A DNA stretch of 64,000 nt from Eremomyces bilateralis CBS 781.70 (GCF_010015585.1 NW_022985093.1:12239-76238), one strand, 5' to 3'. Shown: positions 36,451 through 47,835, counted from the stretch's first letter. The notes: generated by a model not told the origin, from the letters alone. Numbers and translations are program-made.

Positions 36451-37405
36451 CACAAGGACATTTGATAGAATGCTGTGGGTAATGTCGGCTCCCTGGTGAT
36501 GTCGAGCTCGGGGGTGGATTAGATGCGCCTAGATCATAGGATCTGTGGTATTTTGGGAAGAACATTAGCACCGCATTTACATGTGGCGACTGGCGTGCTA
36601 TGAGTACGTCAAGGGATGCAAGGACATGCTCGGGACAGGTCGGACGGAATGGTTGATATCCAATAGACTTTGATTTAGGATCTCATCTGTGCCAATAGAC
36701 CTAACTGTACCCCAAACGCCACAACCACTGATGTTATAATACCTGAGTCCACATTCAGGGCAAGATTTATTTCTGGCGTGACTGGGTCCGCGCAGATATA
36801 AAACCGGCCGTGACATGCCCCTTGAAATGCCTACCGTCGCTGTTCTCTAGCAGGATTAGACTGGGTCGATAGGATACATGTAGCAAACTTCAAGTACCAA
36901 AAGTAGAGAGTAATCGGGGGGGCATTTTGAAGAAATGAGTTCATCATATGGCATGATCCAGTCAAATTGAGGTCGTCATCTTTCCGTTGACCCAAGAACA
37001 CTTGGATGTAGCTAATCCAAGCTGACCGCCCATCTCGATGTGCCGTCGCCGCGGGGTTGGTGGCGGTATGGACAAAGGAAGCCTGTCGTTGTACACAACG
37101 TAGATAGATCCCCAATTCCCCTCCTACTGCTACAAGATAGAAGGCTCGGAGAGAGTAATTCATTGGCATAAATGCGAATTCGGCGAGGGCGGTCCATGAG
37201 AGTGGTAATATCGTATTCGAATTTCGCCCTCCCTCATTAAGGGACCCACCAATACTGATGTATCATCCCCATCGGACATCTTCTGTGACATTGTGCATCG
37301 GCAGGGTCGTGCTAGAAGTCCAACATGGAGCACAATGCACCGTCGAGTAGGCTGGCTCCCAGTCCAGGCGATTAACTCCATAAAGGTACCTTGCATGAAG
37401 ATGGG
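36451..37405. other. No convincing gene (about 950 bp)
   Basis: Only short overlapping frames on the minus strand; none shows motif, splice or composition support. Confidence 0.4.
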
Positions 37406-37698
37406 TCATCTTGTCTTCGACGCAAGCTCCATTTGTCCATCTTCCTGACTTCCAGCCTTCTCCCCACCAGAGGTCACCGTGTTTGGCAATGCTTGCGGCG
37501 ACTGCACAGCGGAAGTGGATGGGGTCGCATTGGTATCTTGGCTCCTCAGTGAACGCTTGTTAAACATTGGCTCGAAGGTGTACACTCCTACAAATCTGGT
37601 CAGTATATGGTCCGCAAGGAGATTCCCAATGCCGTACCGCCAGCCACGCCTGCAACCAATGCAGCAGCAAATGAAATGAATCCTCCCGCTCGACTCAT
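37406..37698 (-). CDS. Small single-pass membrane protein, hypothetical
   Basis: The ATG at 37698 gives MSRAGGFISFAAALVAGVAG, a hydrophobic N-terminal segment. One intron (about 37590-37636, GTACGG...TTTGTAG) then leads to GVYTFEPMFNKRSLRSQDTN. A polar Ser/Thr/Gln tail ends ELASKTR with TGA at 37408-37406. About 80 residues. The Gly/Ala-rich helix followed by YTFEPMF resembles small mitochondrial inner-membrane proteins, but I cannot name a family. The splice gives a single coherent frame, which supports a real gene. Confidence 0.55.
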
Positions 37699-38148
37699 CT
37701 TGCAGTCCCCTCCGTCCAGACACTGAATGACGGTGGCACGAGTAACAATCGATTCGTAGAACGCAGTCAATGTCAAATGCGAAGAGCCATTAAAAGTCAA
37801 TGCCGCGATAATGCCAGGTCCCGATGAAGTTGACGTCTTGAGTCTTGAGGATGCCCTGAAATCTGAGCAATATTAACAGAATGTCCAGCGATGGGATCCT
37901 GAATCACGTGCCTTCAGTCAATTGCCCCACTTTTAGCTCGACGCGTCTGGACGCGTCTGCCATCCATCCGATCGGATCGAGGCATCCAACTACGAACGTC
38001 GAATGAACATCACGAATTGTCGAATTCATAATACGCAACGCACGGCCATATCTTCAATCTCTTCGCAGCCTGCCGCCTCCAACATTATTTGGAACTTAGG
38101 TCCTTTTGAGTTCACCATGAAATATTCTCCACGAATACACACACTCTA
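37699..38148. promoter_or_regulatory. Divergent promoter region upstream of the Mus7 gene
   Basis: 450 bp between head-to-head genes; no gene seen. Confidence 0.45.
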
Positions 38149-41100
38149 ATGAGACGGTGGGAGATCACGGGAATAGTTCCTGACTCGGAAGAGGAGGACG
38201 ACAGTCTAGACGAAAGCAGGAATCCGATTTCTGGATTAGCCATAGATTCCCATGGCTCACAATTACTTGTTGGACTGGAGAAAGATGACCATCATGACCC
38301 CGTCCCCCATGGGCCGACACGAAGCCCAAACCCCCCTGGAACACCTTCCATCCACAGTGACAGAGGAGTTCGAGGGTCAGGAGAGGATCATTGCTCACAG
38401 AAGAGCACACTCACTACGGCTTCATCAGCATTAACCGTTCTTTCTCAAACGCCGGATACCTCTCCATTTACGAATCTACATCCTGGCCCATCAACACCTC
38501 CTCGAGCTCCCCTCAACTCCAATACTTTACACCAAACTTCAGAGAGCGGCCCAGACATACGCCTCTTCACCAGGAATCTAAGGACAAGAAAGGATAGACA
38601 ACTATTCCCTTACACTTCAGAATATCTGGAGTTCAATCGTCGAATTAAGAATTCTGGGATCCCAATCGCCGAGCTTGGCCCAGCAGCGCGGAGAGCCTAC
38701 GATGCTCACCGGCACAAGGAGAATGCGGCCATCGAACCCCAAAATACCGAAACGCAATCTTCTGAACGAGAATACGGTGAGAATGGTGAGGAGTGCCGGA
38801 GCTCACCTATCCGCGCCTCCCCTCTACCAGACTCCGGCCGGACCGAACCTACCACACCCAAGGTCATTGAAAGCGATGAAGAATCCGTACCTGACTTGAG
38901 CATTGTGGTCCGAAGGAACGGCAACAAGCGTCTAAAGCTTGCCACCTCCTCCACCCGCAGGAGGAATCGTTCAGAAGCGAACTCCCGACCCGGACCTAGC
39001 CCGTCAACTCCACAAGATATATTCGATATTCCCGATTCATCGCCTTCCGCCCGGAGTGCTAGTCCTGCTGAAGCCCCGCGATTTCGTATGCCGAAGGGGT
39101 TTCAGAATGGTATACCCACACCGACTGCCAAGAAGCCTGCGGGAGCTGTTCCCCATCCCACATCCACGAGGGCGAAAAGCCACCATCGGTCCGTTGCTCA
39201 GGGTGCCGACCAAATCGATGGTCGACGGGAAGCCGCGCAGACCCCTTTGTTGGCCATCTCTTCGGACGATGACTCAGACAAATCAGCCTCCGCAGAACAG
39301 TCTTTGCCCGGCAATGAATCGGAAGATCATAGTCAGTTACGGCAAGTCACACGAAGAATCAAAGGTGTCCTTCCAGCTTCCTGGGTTAGGCTGGATCGAC
39401 AGGCGCAGGATAGCCGACAGAAATCAAAGCAGGATTTGCATCTAAAGTCTACGCAGAGACCTGGGCCCGGGAAGGGGATTGCGGTCCGAGTCAATCGGAG
39501 TCCTTTTCGAAGCGAGGCTCAAGACGCGCAACTCACCCTCTTCAGCGACTCCGAATCGTCCATTGCCACGTCTTCGAGAAACAATACTCCGCCGATCAGA
39601 ACCAATCCTACTCCTACTGGCAGCAAAGAACAACCTCTTCCTGCCGCCGATGATACCGAGACGTTTGATGATCTCGAGAATGAACCCCATGACGACTCGT
39701 TCTTCTATGAAGAGCCCATCCGTGACGCACCTTCAGCATGGAACAACCGCATGTCTCATCAGCCCAAAATTACGGAAGCGTTCTCCAGGCCTGTTCGGTC
39801 TCCACGTGGACTTATTCGCGAGTCCAATAACTATGCGACCAATCAACCAAAGCGACGCAATGCTGATAAACACAGAATGCCTCAACCACGGCGCCCAAGT
39901 AAATCTGTGCAGCTGAGCATCCTTGACGTTGAGCCGACTGAAATGATGAACAGCACCGGTGAAATTCCACACTTTCTACGCCTGTCCCTCCGAGAAGCCA
40001 AGAAACGACCGGACCATGGAAGGCATTCACCAGGCTCAAAGCACATTCGCTTACAGAACGCCACTGATACAGCCGATGCCCAGGATACACTAACCAGGTG
40101 GCGTACCCGTTCCATATCTCATAGGCCCCTTCCAGGCCGCATGCCCTCTGGGGCTACTCCTGGTCACCTAGCAACGAGGGCTCCATTCCAGCGACAATCC
40201 AAGCTTCCTTCTCCAATACCTTTTGGGCCACAATCCCATGAAGGTTCCAAACGTCCGCGATTAAAGTCCGGGCATCGACAACTCTTACTCCCGGAGTATC
40301 CCCTTTCCAATCCTCCCTCAACCGAGCAGTTAAATGCCGATGAGCCAGAAGAAGCTAGTCCGAAACAGAAGAGGAGGAGTACCACTCTCCAAAATCGGTC
40401 GCACAAGCCAATTGCTCGCTCAAAGTATCGCAATGCCCAGCTTGAGGCCGTCGAATCAGAGTACAATTATAGTCACCAGTCGACTGCATTCCAGAAAGGG
40501 TTGCAGAGAGTCAATACTCAGTTCCTGAGATCAAAAGATGCTGAACAGAGGAACAGAATTGGCCTCCATCTTCAAACCCGAACACTTGGCTTCAATTCCT
40601 CACATCGACATGGCCCGCCGATTTCAACTATCATAGTGAGAGAGACCAATTCGGAGCCAGGTGTGACACCCCACCCTTCACCAAATATCTCTCGACCCCG
40701 ACGGCGAAAGGTTACCCCAAGCCGAGTGGAAGTAGATCTACGGGAGTACCGCCAGCCAAGTGAGCCCTTGCCGGTGGATTCAATTGTCGAGGACCAATAC
40801 ACACGATCACAAGATGACACCAATTCCCTTTATGGTCTTCAGCCTTATGGAGCTCGATACCCGGTTACCTTTGACATGTCTTTACTTCCCTCTGACACGT
40901 ACTTTCATGATTCCACGTTCATCGGCAGTGGAGATCTGCGTCTTGCTTTGGATGCCAGAAGCCGTGATTTCGACCACCGACGAGGCACGATGACAATCCG
41001 ATTCGCATCGCAGGAGTTCCACTTTGGCCCTTGGAATGAAGAGACATCGTCGCAATTGACGGACATCTTCCAACGTTGTGGAACGCTGGTTCAATCTGCA

Positions 41101-44100
41101 TCACAATGCGATGATCCAGCAACGCCAATGTCAGAGGTTATACTGGTCCTGCGTAGCCTCATCAAGCATTTCGCTTCTTTTCTAACCTTCGTCGACCCGA
41201 TAGACCGGGAAAACTTCTCTTCGAAGCTCCAATATTCATTGAAGCCCTTCCTCGAAGTCATACGCGAAGCAGCGTCCACACCGAATAGCCTCTCAATCTT
41301 CGTGACGGCCCTCCTGCGAGCTATTACATACACGATTATTTTACTACATATTAGTGTCTTTGCCTGTTCGTCCGGAGAACTTGCTCGACAGCCAACACAA
41401 GATCTGAAGCTCCTGAGAGACGAGGTCACGAAAGCATCGTTCTCTCTTATTATTCGGTGTAGCATGCCGCAGATCCGCGCTTTTCTCGAGGATAGCAAGC
41501 GACGGGAATCGAGAGAAGCGGGCATCCGGAACGACCAGGCCGCCATTGAAGCCGTAGTCGTCCTTTATTGGGTCTACCATCGACCACTCTCGGAAAAAGA
41601 TGCGAATCAGGACATGTTCTGGTCTCAATTCAACTTGGCAGTTGACTGCACCCCATCGTCCATTACCAACGTGGCCGAGTTTGATAGGCTCTGGTATAGC
41701 ATGTTCACCCTGCTCCCGTTGGTGCAGTTTGACAGTGGTGGAATACCTCGAACTCCAGGTCAGCATTCCGGAGCGAACAACTGGGGTCTTGTCAAATTGC
41801 TCCTAGGACGATTGATTGAACTTTATCCACCAACCTCTCAAAAGGTCGGAACCACTCTCAATGAATACGTGCGAGCCGTTCTTTCACGATGCCTTGTACT
41901 CCTAACACAGTGGGGTTGGCATCGTTGCGAGTTGATCCTCGGGATGATTTTCGATTTCTTCGCTAAGAGGGGTCTTTCATTCCTTCGAAAGGAGGATGGG
42001 CACTCGTCTCCGAGGTTTCTGGACGACCGTCTTCAGACATACGAACTCAAACCTTCCTTGGACGACAAGTCTTTCCACATTTTTCTCAAAATGTTGTGGT
42101 TCAATACACACTGGCTGACAGCCAATCTGGAGCCGAAGAAAGTCCTGAACATCGTCTACAGGTTCATCCCCAACCACGGCCGAGAATACCCCAAGGAAAA
42201 GGCCATGCTGCAGAGCGATCTGGACGCTTTGAGAAACCATCATGACTTGCTATGCACATTATATCTGTGCTCGCCAACTGGGTATCGGCTGAAATTAGAC
42301 TGGATTTGGCAGCTGGTGGACTTTTCGAGTTCGCATATTCAGGCATGCCAAGTCAATGTACGCACTTGGGCAAGAATTGCTCGTGGACTGCTTGAGCAGC
42401 GTAGCGAGGTCATCTGCTTGAAAGAGTTAGCAACTCGCTTCGAATCGATTGTCTCCGCAATGGTGTCTCAATATCACCTTGCTCGGACTGAGGCAGAATC
42501 GGTCTATGATGATAGCCAGGGTAGCCACGAAGGCATGGTTTCCGAAGCAGTGCTAAGAGCCACTATCATTAGCAACCAAACCACAGTTTGCTCCGTTCTC
42601 ACGAATGCAATGGTTGGACTGAGAGACGCTGCAATATGCGGCAAAGAACCGGCTGATATTGCTCCTCTTCTGGACTCGTCTGTGTTCGACTTGGTATTCC
42701 CCTTGTGTCGGTCCACTACCTATGTCCCTAGGGCAACATTGATGGAGACACTACGTGTTGTATACGCATTCGTGGAACTGATTAACCGGCAGCGCACCGA
42801 ATCTACGCAATCCCAAGGCACAGATGCGACTCAGAACACGATCATGAGCTCTCAAGCCGACCGTTCCGCGATTCCAAGGCAGAATCCTCCAAGTTTGTGC
42901 GAGAATGTCGAGATTGTCGTCCTTCAACGAATCGAAAACTCCCTCGCACGACTTCTCTCGGACAGTTTCGGGGCCGACTTGCCACCAGAGGATGAATTCG
43001 TTGCTTACCTTGTGGAAGTTTGGGTACTCCTTGCCTCGAGCACTGTTTCGCTCGGTATTCATGACTGGTCATACTATATCAATTCATACAACCCCGGTTC
43101 TTTCTCTTTGCTCGCAGACAAGTCTCCAAAACGAAGGTTTGGCCCGCTACTCCTCGCAAAGATCATCTTTCTATATCCCGCCGCATATACGGAACACCGA
43201 GAATTTTTCCTTACGGCATGGTTGGTGTCCTTGGCTGAGCGAGAAGCACTGGTGAAATACCAGAACATTTTCACGACGGCCATTCTGAACGTGGCACTGG
43301 ATGATACACTCGTGGACAACCTTCCTGTTTGCAGGAATCCGCAGCGCGATTCATTCGAAATTTCGCCCGCAGAATTGAAGGAAAGGCGCATGGCCATCAT
43401 ATCGTCCGTCTTTTCCAACATGCGGAAACACTACGATCACAGCAAACGATCAGGCAGTTTCCCAGACGTGCAGAAGGAATACGTCAGCATGTTGCAGCCG
43501 CTTCTGACTGCCATGAAATCCTATTCTTTTGAGCTGCATCCCTATGGCACGACTGGTCCAACTCCTCTGCCCAACAGGGGACGATACGTGGAGTTCATCC
43601 AAACTCTTCTGCTTAACTGGCAGCAGTATGTTGATGTGATCCTGCCATTCGATCAGTTCTTCACAAACAACCCAGCCTTCCCTCAGCCTGATTCCGATCC
43701 TGCTTACGTGGCGGCAAAGATTATGTCACTGGGTCTCGCTGTCACGGATATACGCACAGCAAAGGAGCTCGTGTCTTTCGTCTTAAACCTTATAGACCCA
43801 ACTGCTCCCGAGGAGACTCGATCCTTGCTCGTCATCCAGCTAGTTAAAGCAACGTTAGATGGCCACGGCGAAATCGACAAAACCACCCCAACTCTCCTGA
43901 GTCTGTTCGTCTACTCCATCTTTCCTCCATACATCGAAGTCTCCTTGGGGAGTCCAAGTCCGTCCATCCTTGCGACACCGATGCTAGAAGCAGCGTCTCT
44001 CCTATTCCAAGGCTTGTTGACTCGATTAAATGTCTGCAACTCGGAGAGCAGGAAATCCGGCGTTCAATTGATCACTAGTATCCTCACGACCATCCAAACC

Positions 44101-44589
44101 GCAATGATGGCTCTGATGCGAGATTGCTCGATCCTTCGAGAGGTTTCTGTGCTTCGCAGTCTCGAGCTACATGCCAGGGTTATCATTTCCACCCTAGCAC
44201 CGCTAGATTACCTGCAAAGGCGACAGAATGTCATCACAGCTTCAACCCATGCAATATGGGACCTGGTGTCTGTCTTTCTTGACATTGCTAAGGTCCTTCT
44301 GGGGCAAGAGGAGGTCATCGGCTCGATGATCAATCTGAAGCGAGCGAAGGTGGACAACTACTTCCTTGCTATCAGAAGCTACTGTGGGGATCAGATTGGC
44401 CGTCACCTGAAATCCTGTTGGAGGAATGAAGGCAACAAAGCTTACACGTTGCAGGGTAGAAAATGGGTGAACGTTGAAGTAACCACGGGATCATTTGGCG
44501 AAGAGAAGGATCGACTTATGCTGGCGATAGAGGATCTTTATCATTCATTGATGTCGTATCCGTCACTTAAAAGTTATGATATTTTCTAA
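38149..44589 (+). CDS. mus7: Mus7/Mms22-family replication-repair protein
   Basis: One uninterrupted frame of 2146 residues, the largest gene here. It starts MRRWEITGIVPDSEEEDDSL, the conserved 'W...G.VPDSEEE' opening. Residues up to about 880 are a long disordered Ser/Pro/Arg-rich region with acidic patches. The conserved core begins at YGARYPVTFDMSLLPSDTYF with HDSTFIGSGDL (about residues 900-930). An alpha-helical solenoid then runs to the end (SLKSYDIF). In yeasts Mms22/Mus7 acts with the Rtt101 cullin (Mms1/Rtt107) to rescue damaged forks (established knowledge). Absence of introns over 6.4 kb is notable beside intron-rich neighbours. No sign of truncation. Confidence 0.88.
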   Translation: MRRWEITGIVPDSEEEDDSLDESRNPISGLAIDSHGSQLLVGLEKDDHHDPVPHGPTRSPNPPGTPSIHSDRGVRGSGEDHCSQKSTLTTASSALTVLSQTPDTSPFTNLHPGPSTPPRAPLNSNTLHQTSESGPDIRLFTRNLRTRKDRQLFPYTSEYLEFNRRIKNSGIPIAELGPAARRAYDAHRHKENAAIEPQNTETQSSEREYGENGEECRSSPIRASPLPDSGRTEPTTPKVIESDEESVPDLSIVVRRNGNKRLKLATSSTRRRNRSEANSRPGPSPSTPQDIFDIPDSSPSARSASPAEAPRFRMPKGFQNGIPTPTAKKPAGAVPHPTSTRAKSHHRSVAQGADQIDGRREAAQTPLLAISSDDDSDKSASAEQSLPGNESEDHSQLRQVTRRIKGVLPASWVRLDRQAQDSRQKSKQDLHLKSTQRPGPGKGIAVRVNRSPFRSEAQDAQLTLFSDSESSIATSSRNNTPPIRTNPTPTGSKEQPLPAADDTETFDDLENEPHDDSFFYEEPIRDAPSAWNNRMSHQPKITEAFSRPVRSPRGLIRESNNYATNQPKRRNADKHRMPQPRRPSKSVQLSILDVEPTEMMNSTGEIPHFLRLSLREAKKRPDHGRHSPGSKHIRLQNATDTADAQDTLTRWRTRSISHRPLPGRMPSGATPGHLATRAPFQRQSKLPSPIPFGPQSHEGSKRPRLKSGHRQLLLPEYPLSNPPSTEQLNADEPEEASPKQKRRSTTLQNRSHKPIARSKYRNAQLEAVESEYNYSHQSTAFQKGLQRVNTQFLRSKDAEQRNRIGLHLQTRTLGFNSSHRHGPPISTIIVRETNSEPGVTPHPSPNISRPRRRKVTPSRVEVDLREYRQPSEPLPVDSIVEDQYTRSQDDTNSLYGLQPYGARYPVTFDMSLLPSDTYFHDSTFIGSGDLRLALDARSRDFDHRRGTMTIRFASQEFHFGPWNEETSSQLTDIFQRCGTLVQSASQCDDPATPMSEVILVLRSLIKHFASFLTFVDPIDRENFSSKLQYSLKPFLEVIREAASTPNSLSIFVTALLRAITYTIILLHISVFACSSGELARQPTQDLKLLRDEVTKASFSLIIRCSMPQIRAFLEDSKRRESREAGIRNDQAAIEAVVVLYWVYHRPLSEKDANQDMFWSQFNLAVDCTPSSITNVAEFDRLWYSMFTLLPLVQFDSGGIPRTPGQHSGANNWGLVKLLLGRLIELYPPTSQKVGTTLNEYVRAVLSRCLVLLTQWGWHRCELILGMIFDFFAKRGLSFLRKEDGHSSPRFLDDRLQTYELKPSLDDKSFHIFLKMLWFNTHWLTANLEPKKVLNIVYRFIPNHGREYPKEKAMLQSDLDALRNHHDLLCTLYLCSPTGYRLKLDWIWQLVDFSSSHIQACQVNVRTWARIARGLLEQRSEVICLKELATRFESIVSAMVSQYHLARTEAESVYDDSQGSHEGMVSEAVLRATIISNQTTVCSVLTNAMVGLRDAAICGKEPADIAPLLDSSVFDLVFPLCRSTTYVPRATLMETLRVVYAFVELINRQRTESTQSQGTDATQNTIMSSQADRSAIPRQNPPSLCENVEIVVLQRIENSLARLLSDSFGADLPPEDEFVAYLVEVWVLLASSTVSLGIHDWSYYINSYNPGSFSLLADKSPKRRFGPLLLAKIIFLYPAAYTEHREFFLTAWLVSLAEREALVKYQNIFTTAILNVALDDTLVDNLPVCRNPQRDSFEISPAELKERRMAIISSVFSNMRKHYDHSKRSGSFPDVQKEYVSMLQPLLTAMKSYSFELHPYGTTGPTPLPNRGRYVEFIQTLLLNWQQYVDVILPFDQFFTNNPAFPQPDSDPAYVAAKIMSLGLAVTDIRTAKELVSFVLNLIDPTAPEETRSLLVIQLVKATLDGHGEIDKTTPTLLSLFVYSIFPPYIEVSLGSPSPSILATPMLEAASLLFQGLLTRLNVCNSESRKSGVQLITSILTTIQTAMMALMRDCSILREVSVLRSLELHARVIISTLAPLDYLQRRQNVITASTHAIWDLVSVFLDIAKVLLGQEEVIGSMINLKRAKVDNYFLAIRSYCGDQIGRHLKSCWRNEGNKAYTLQGRKWVNVEVTTGSFGEEKDRLMLAIEDLYHSLMSYPSLKSYDIF

Positions 44590-44730
44590 TGTCTTGGACG
44601 GCCTCGAAAGCAACTGAGAATGTTCACAGGGGTTCAAAAGCCATCGCATTGTTCAGTTAAGATACCCATTCTCAATTTGATGATCTCATGCAATCGGGAG
44701 CGTTCCCCAATTATGAATTCAAGGCATATT

Positions 44731-45668
44731 TTACAATCCAAAGAATTCAAGGATTTGCACAGGATGGACAGGAACAGTGTGTCCTACCCCCTGAGCGCTG
44801 TAACCGACCAACTTGGTTCCATCGCCATATATCAGCTTGGTGTACGACCGTTGTGGTGTGTTAGGAACTTGCTCCGTAAGCTGAACCCCGTGAATGTTAC
44901 TCCACTGCTTCAATGTCTCCTCTAAATTCGGATATGTCACCAGTCGATCGCTAGTCCCATGCCACACTTGCACCCGGGGATACGTCCCATTATATCCCGG
45001 GTAAAAGGATCTAACCTGATCACCCCACTGCTGCGGCGTTTTGATGATCTTCCCCGCTGCACAGTCTGGATCAGCGGACAAAGGGCCAGACCCTGGCGAA
45101 CCTGCTAAGCATCCAGCAGGTACGCCGGATATGGGTGCTCCGCCGGCAAAGACATCCGGGTACACGGCGCAGAGGACGTTCGTCATCATTCCCCCTGAAG
45201 ACGAACCAGATGCGAACACCCTCTCCGGATCGGCGTTGTACTTTTGAATAGCGTACTTGACCATGTTGACATAGGCCAAGCTGTCGCTTCCGCCATTGTG
45301 CGTCAAACTGGCCGTCGTGGCAACGTCATGGCATCGTTCTCGATTATTCGCTCCCGGATAGATGACGATAAACCCTCGCTGGTCAGCAGCTTGCGTATAC
45401 TCTTTTGTGCTGCTGTAGTATGCCTGCGCTGTCTGCATACAGCCATGCAGCTCGAAGACGTTAGTTTGAGATGACTAGAGTGGTTGACACTTCTTACTGC
45501 GACAAGTATAGCAGGATTCGGAGCAAGTTTGTCAGGAACCCAAATGTTCATCAATGCATTGCTAGGGTTCTCCCCAAAGTTCGTCACTTGTTGTAAGGAC
45601 GCCGCGTACGCCGTGGCAGCGAAGAGAAGTGAGAGCACGAAGCTCCAGGATTGATGAAACGACGCCAT
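44731..45668 (-). CDS. axeA: Secreted acetylxylan esterase, CE1 / PHB-depolymerase-like
   Basis: Removes acetyl groups from xylan outside the cell. The ATG at 45668 gives the signal peptide MASFHQSWSFVLSLLFAATA with a YAAS cleavage site, then LQQVTNFGENPSNALMNIWV. One intron (about 45441-45499, GTAAGA...TTCGAG) joins ILVA to LHGCMQTAQAYYSSTKEYTQ, restoring the LHGC oxyanion motif. The catalytic Ser lies in FASGSSSGGMMTNVL. The acid is likely Asp in VWHGTSDRLV, and the His is in GVGHTVPVH. The short C-terminus (VQILEFFGL) carries no carbohydrate-binding module. About 293 residues, normal for fungal AxeA. The upstream ATG near 45761 would destroy the signal peptide. Confidence 0.92.
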
Positions 45669-46338
45669 AAGTACGGAGTTCTTGCCACTAACGACTGAGA
45701 GAATGCTGGTAAATTCGAGCTTGAACGCTGGATTGTGACAACGTAGCAATGGAACAGGCAACAGAGGACTTAAATACTGAAGTAGGCAAAGTAGAACTGA
45801 AGCAATATCAAACTTATCGGCATGTAAATACGGGATGCGTCACATTCGAGTGCTCCATCTAGATAGACTGCATCTCGCCGGGTTCAAGCATCGTGGAAAT
45901 TGGGTGAGACTCATTACAAAACACCCAAGATCCTAATACTTCCGATTAATGGGCAGCAGAAATAAAGGACCGTCTAGAATTAGCCCAAGAGTTCAGGAAG
46001 TCCTTTGAAGAGTCTGGCGGGGAAGCCACAAATTTCATGCCATGAAGTTTCGATATTAAATATATTGCTCGCCCTATCTCCACAAAACAGAGGGTTTAGC
46101 CTCCCGGGAACCGAGTATATCCAGGTTTGGAATTAGGGCACGCAGCTCGGCAGTTAGTAAATGCCATTTGAAATATCAGTAAATCGGATTCTGGCTTTGA
46201 CCTTAATCAAGGGAGACTCCACATGCTTTACTGAAGAACTAGTTGGTCCAGGCAGCATCGTAGCTCACCCCCAGCAGGCTTGGTGGCTTTAGGAGTTGGT
46301 GACAAGCATTCACCAAAGAAATAAATGCCTTGTCGATT
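45669..46338. other. Gene-poor stretch upstream of the esterase
   Basis: About 670 bp with AT-rich patches and no coding signal; contains the esterase promoter. Confidence 0.45.
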
Positions 46339-46346
46339 CTCAATAC

Positions 46347-46816
46347 TAGGGCTGGACGCGAATATTCGTAGTCGAATACGAATAAAATTTAGAATTTCCG
46401 CTTACTAATATTCGTACGAATAATATTCGCATTATTCGTAATTATTCGTAATTATTCGTCTATCTCTGAAGCTATTTCCATGTATCTCGCATCGGAGAGA
46501 TGGTCGACAGAGAGCTTTGCGCTGGGGTCACTTGGCTTGCTGAATCGTCAGGAGTGATCAATTCGACGCTATTGATATGCTTTGTATCTCTTAGAGCTCA
46601 AATCCTCCAGATCGTGTTCGGGTAAACAAAAGTCGCGACTGCTGGGCATTCATTCATTGGCTCGACTTTTGTCGAATAAGTCTTGGCATTATTTACGAAT
46701 ATTCGCGAATAATACGAATAAAACGTCTCAAAACTTAGTCGAATACGAATAGAATAATCGTTCAAGAGGAAAAGTCGAATACGAATAGCCAAAATCCTTA
46801 TTCGTGTCCAGCCCTA
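46347..46816. mobile_element. Non-autonomous hAT-type DNA transposon (MITE) with 8-bp target duplication
   Basis: A 470-bp element with inverted ends TAGGGCTGGACGCGAATA... and ...TATTCGTGTCCAGCCCTA. It is flanked on both sides by the same eight bases, CTCAATAC (46339-46346 and 46817-46824). An 8-bp duplication with short inverted ends is the hallmark of the hAT superfamily. The interior is AT-rich, built of many CGAATA/TATTCG words, and encodes no transposase. The perfect target duplication suggests fairly recent insertion. Confidence 0.85.
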
Positions 46817-47563
46817 CTCAATACCGAGGAACAAGAAAGCGGGATATCCGTATCTATAGTTAGCCTAGCTCGATAATTTTTGGTTCTTTTTTGCGCTTCT
46901 AGCCAGTCCCCCTATCATGCCGCAGCAACAAATCAAATCACTGGCGCATCACTGTTGACAGAGATATGAAACGTTCCGTTGGCAAGGAAGTTAGATTTTT
47001 GTTCTTACTGAAAACGACGCTTTTGAACCCTAATAGCAAACCGCTTGATCAACCTAATATTTGCAGAAGACAGACTTCCCCCTTGTGAATCATCTAAACG
47101 CTGCTAAGAGGCTCGTCGTCGATCCGGGTCATTGCAATGAAGGGAGGGGGCATCGTGCTGGCAGTCTTCACCAATTTCTTCGGTAGAAATAAAGTAATCC
47201 CGTCATCGAACTCCTCAGCCATTTATCTAGTGTTATATACCAGCACCCTGGGAACGAGGATTATAGAGCTACTATGAGGCAGTCAGAGCCGGCCTCCTCA
47301 TTCTCTAGTTGCGGAAGAGAAGCGTCTTGGTTCAGCAATCGAAGGATAATGTCTCTATATACCTAATTTAGCAGAGAAGGAAATTATCAGGGGTTTTAAA
47401 GTACCGTCTGGGGTGTGTTTCCATTCCATATAATATTATATCCCACTTCAGTAAGCTTTTTATACCCGTCAAGCAGTTGATCATCCAATATGCCTCGACT
47501 GTGCTCTTCATACTAAAGTCCCTGCTATTTGCGTTAGCTATCAACCTCAGTATCTAAGCTTTT

Positions 47564-47612
47564 GTGTCCTTGGTGTCCTTGGTGCCCTTGGGGTTCCTGG
47601 GTGCCTCTGGCT
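47564..47612. repeat. Short tandem repeat, 9-bp TCCTTGGTG-type units
   Basis: Three to four imperfect copies of TCCTTGGTG / CCCTTGGGG / TTCCTGGGTG in a row. Confidence 0.6.
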
Positions 47613-47835
47613 TTTAGGTCTTCGACTTCGGTACTGGTTGCCCCTGCTGCATGGTTTGCAACGTTTAGGCTCTCCCGTAGTGTCCAGTGTATAATACCAG
47701 ACCTTTTGTGCTTGTCGCAATATACCGCGTGCTTGTCACAGAAGCCGGTTGTCTTGCACACCCGGAAGCTATGTATGGTAGGCATGGGGGTGGTGATATA
47801 GGGAATGCGGAGAATCGATATTGAAATAGCCAGTG

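Noticed and set aside
44731-45761. Starting the acetylxylan esterase at 45761
   Set aside because: The 45668 ATG begins a clean signal peptide and the longer version would bury it.
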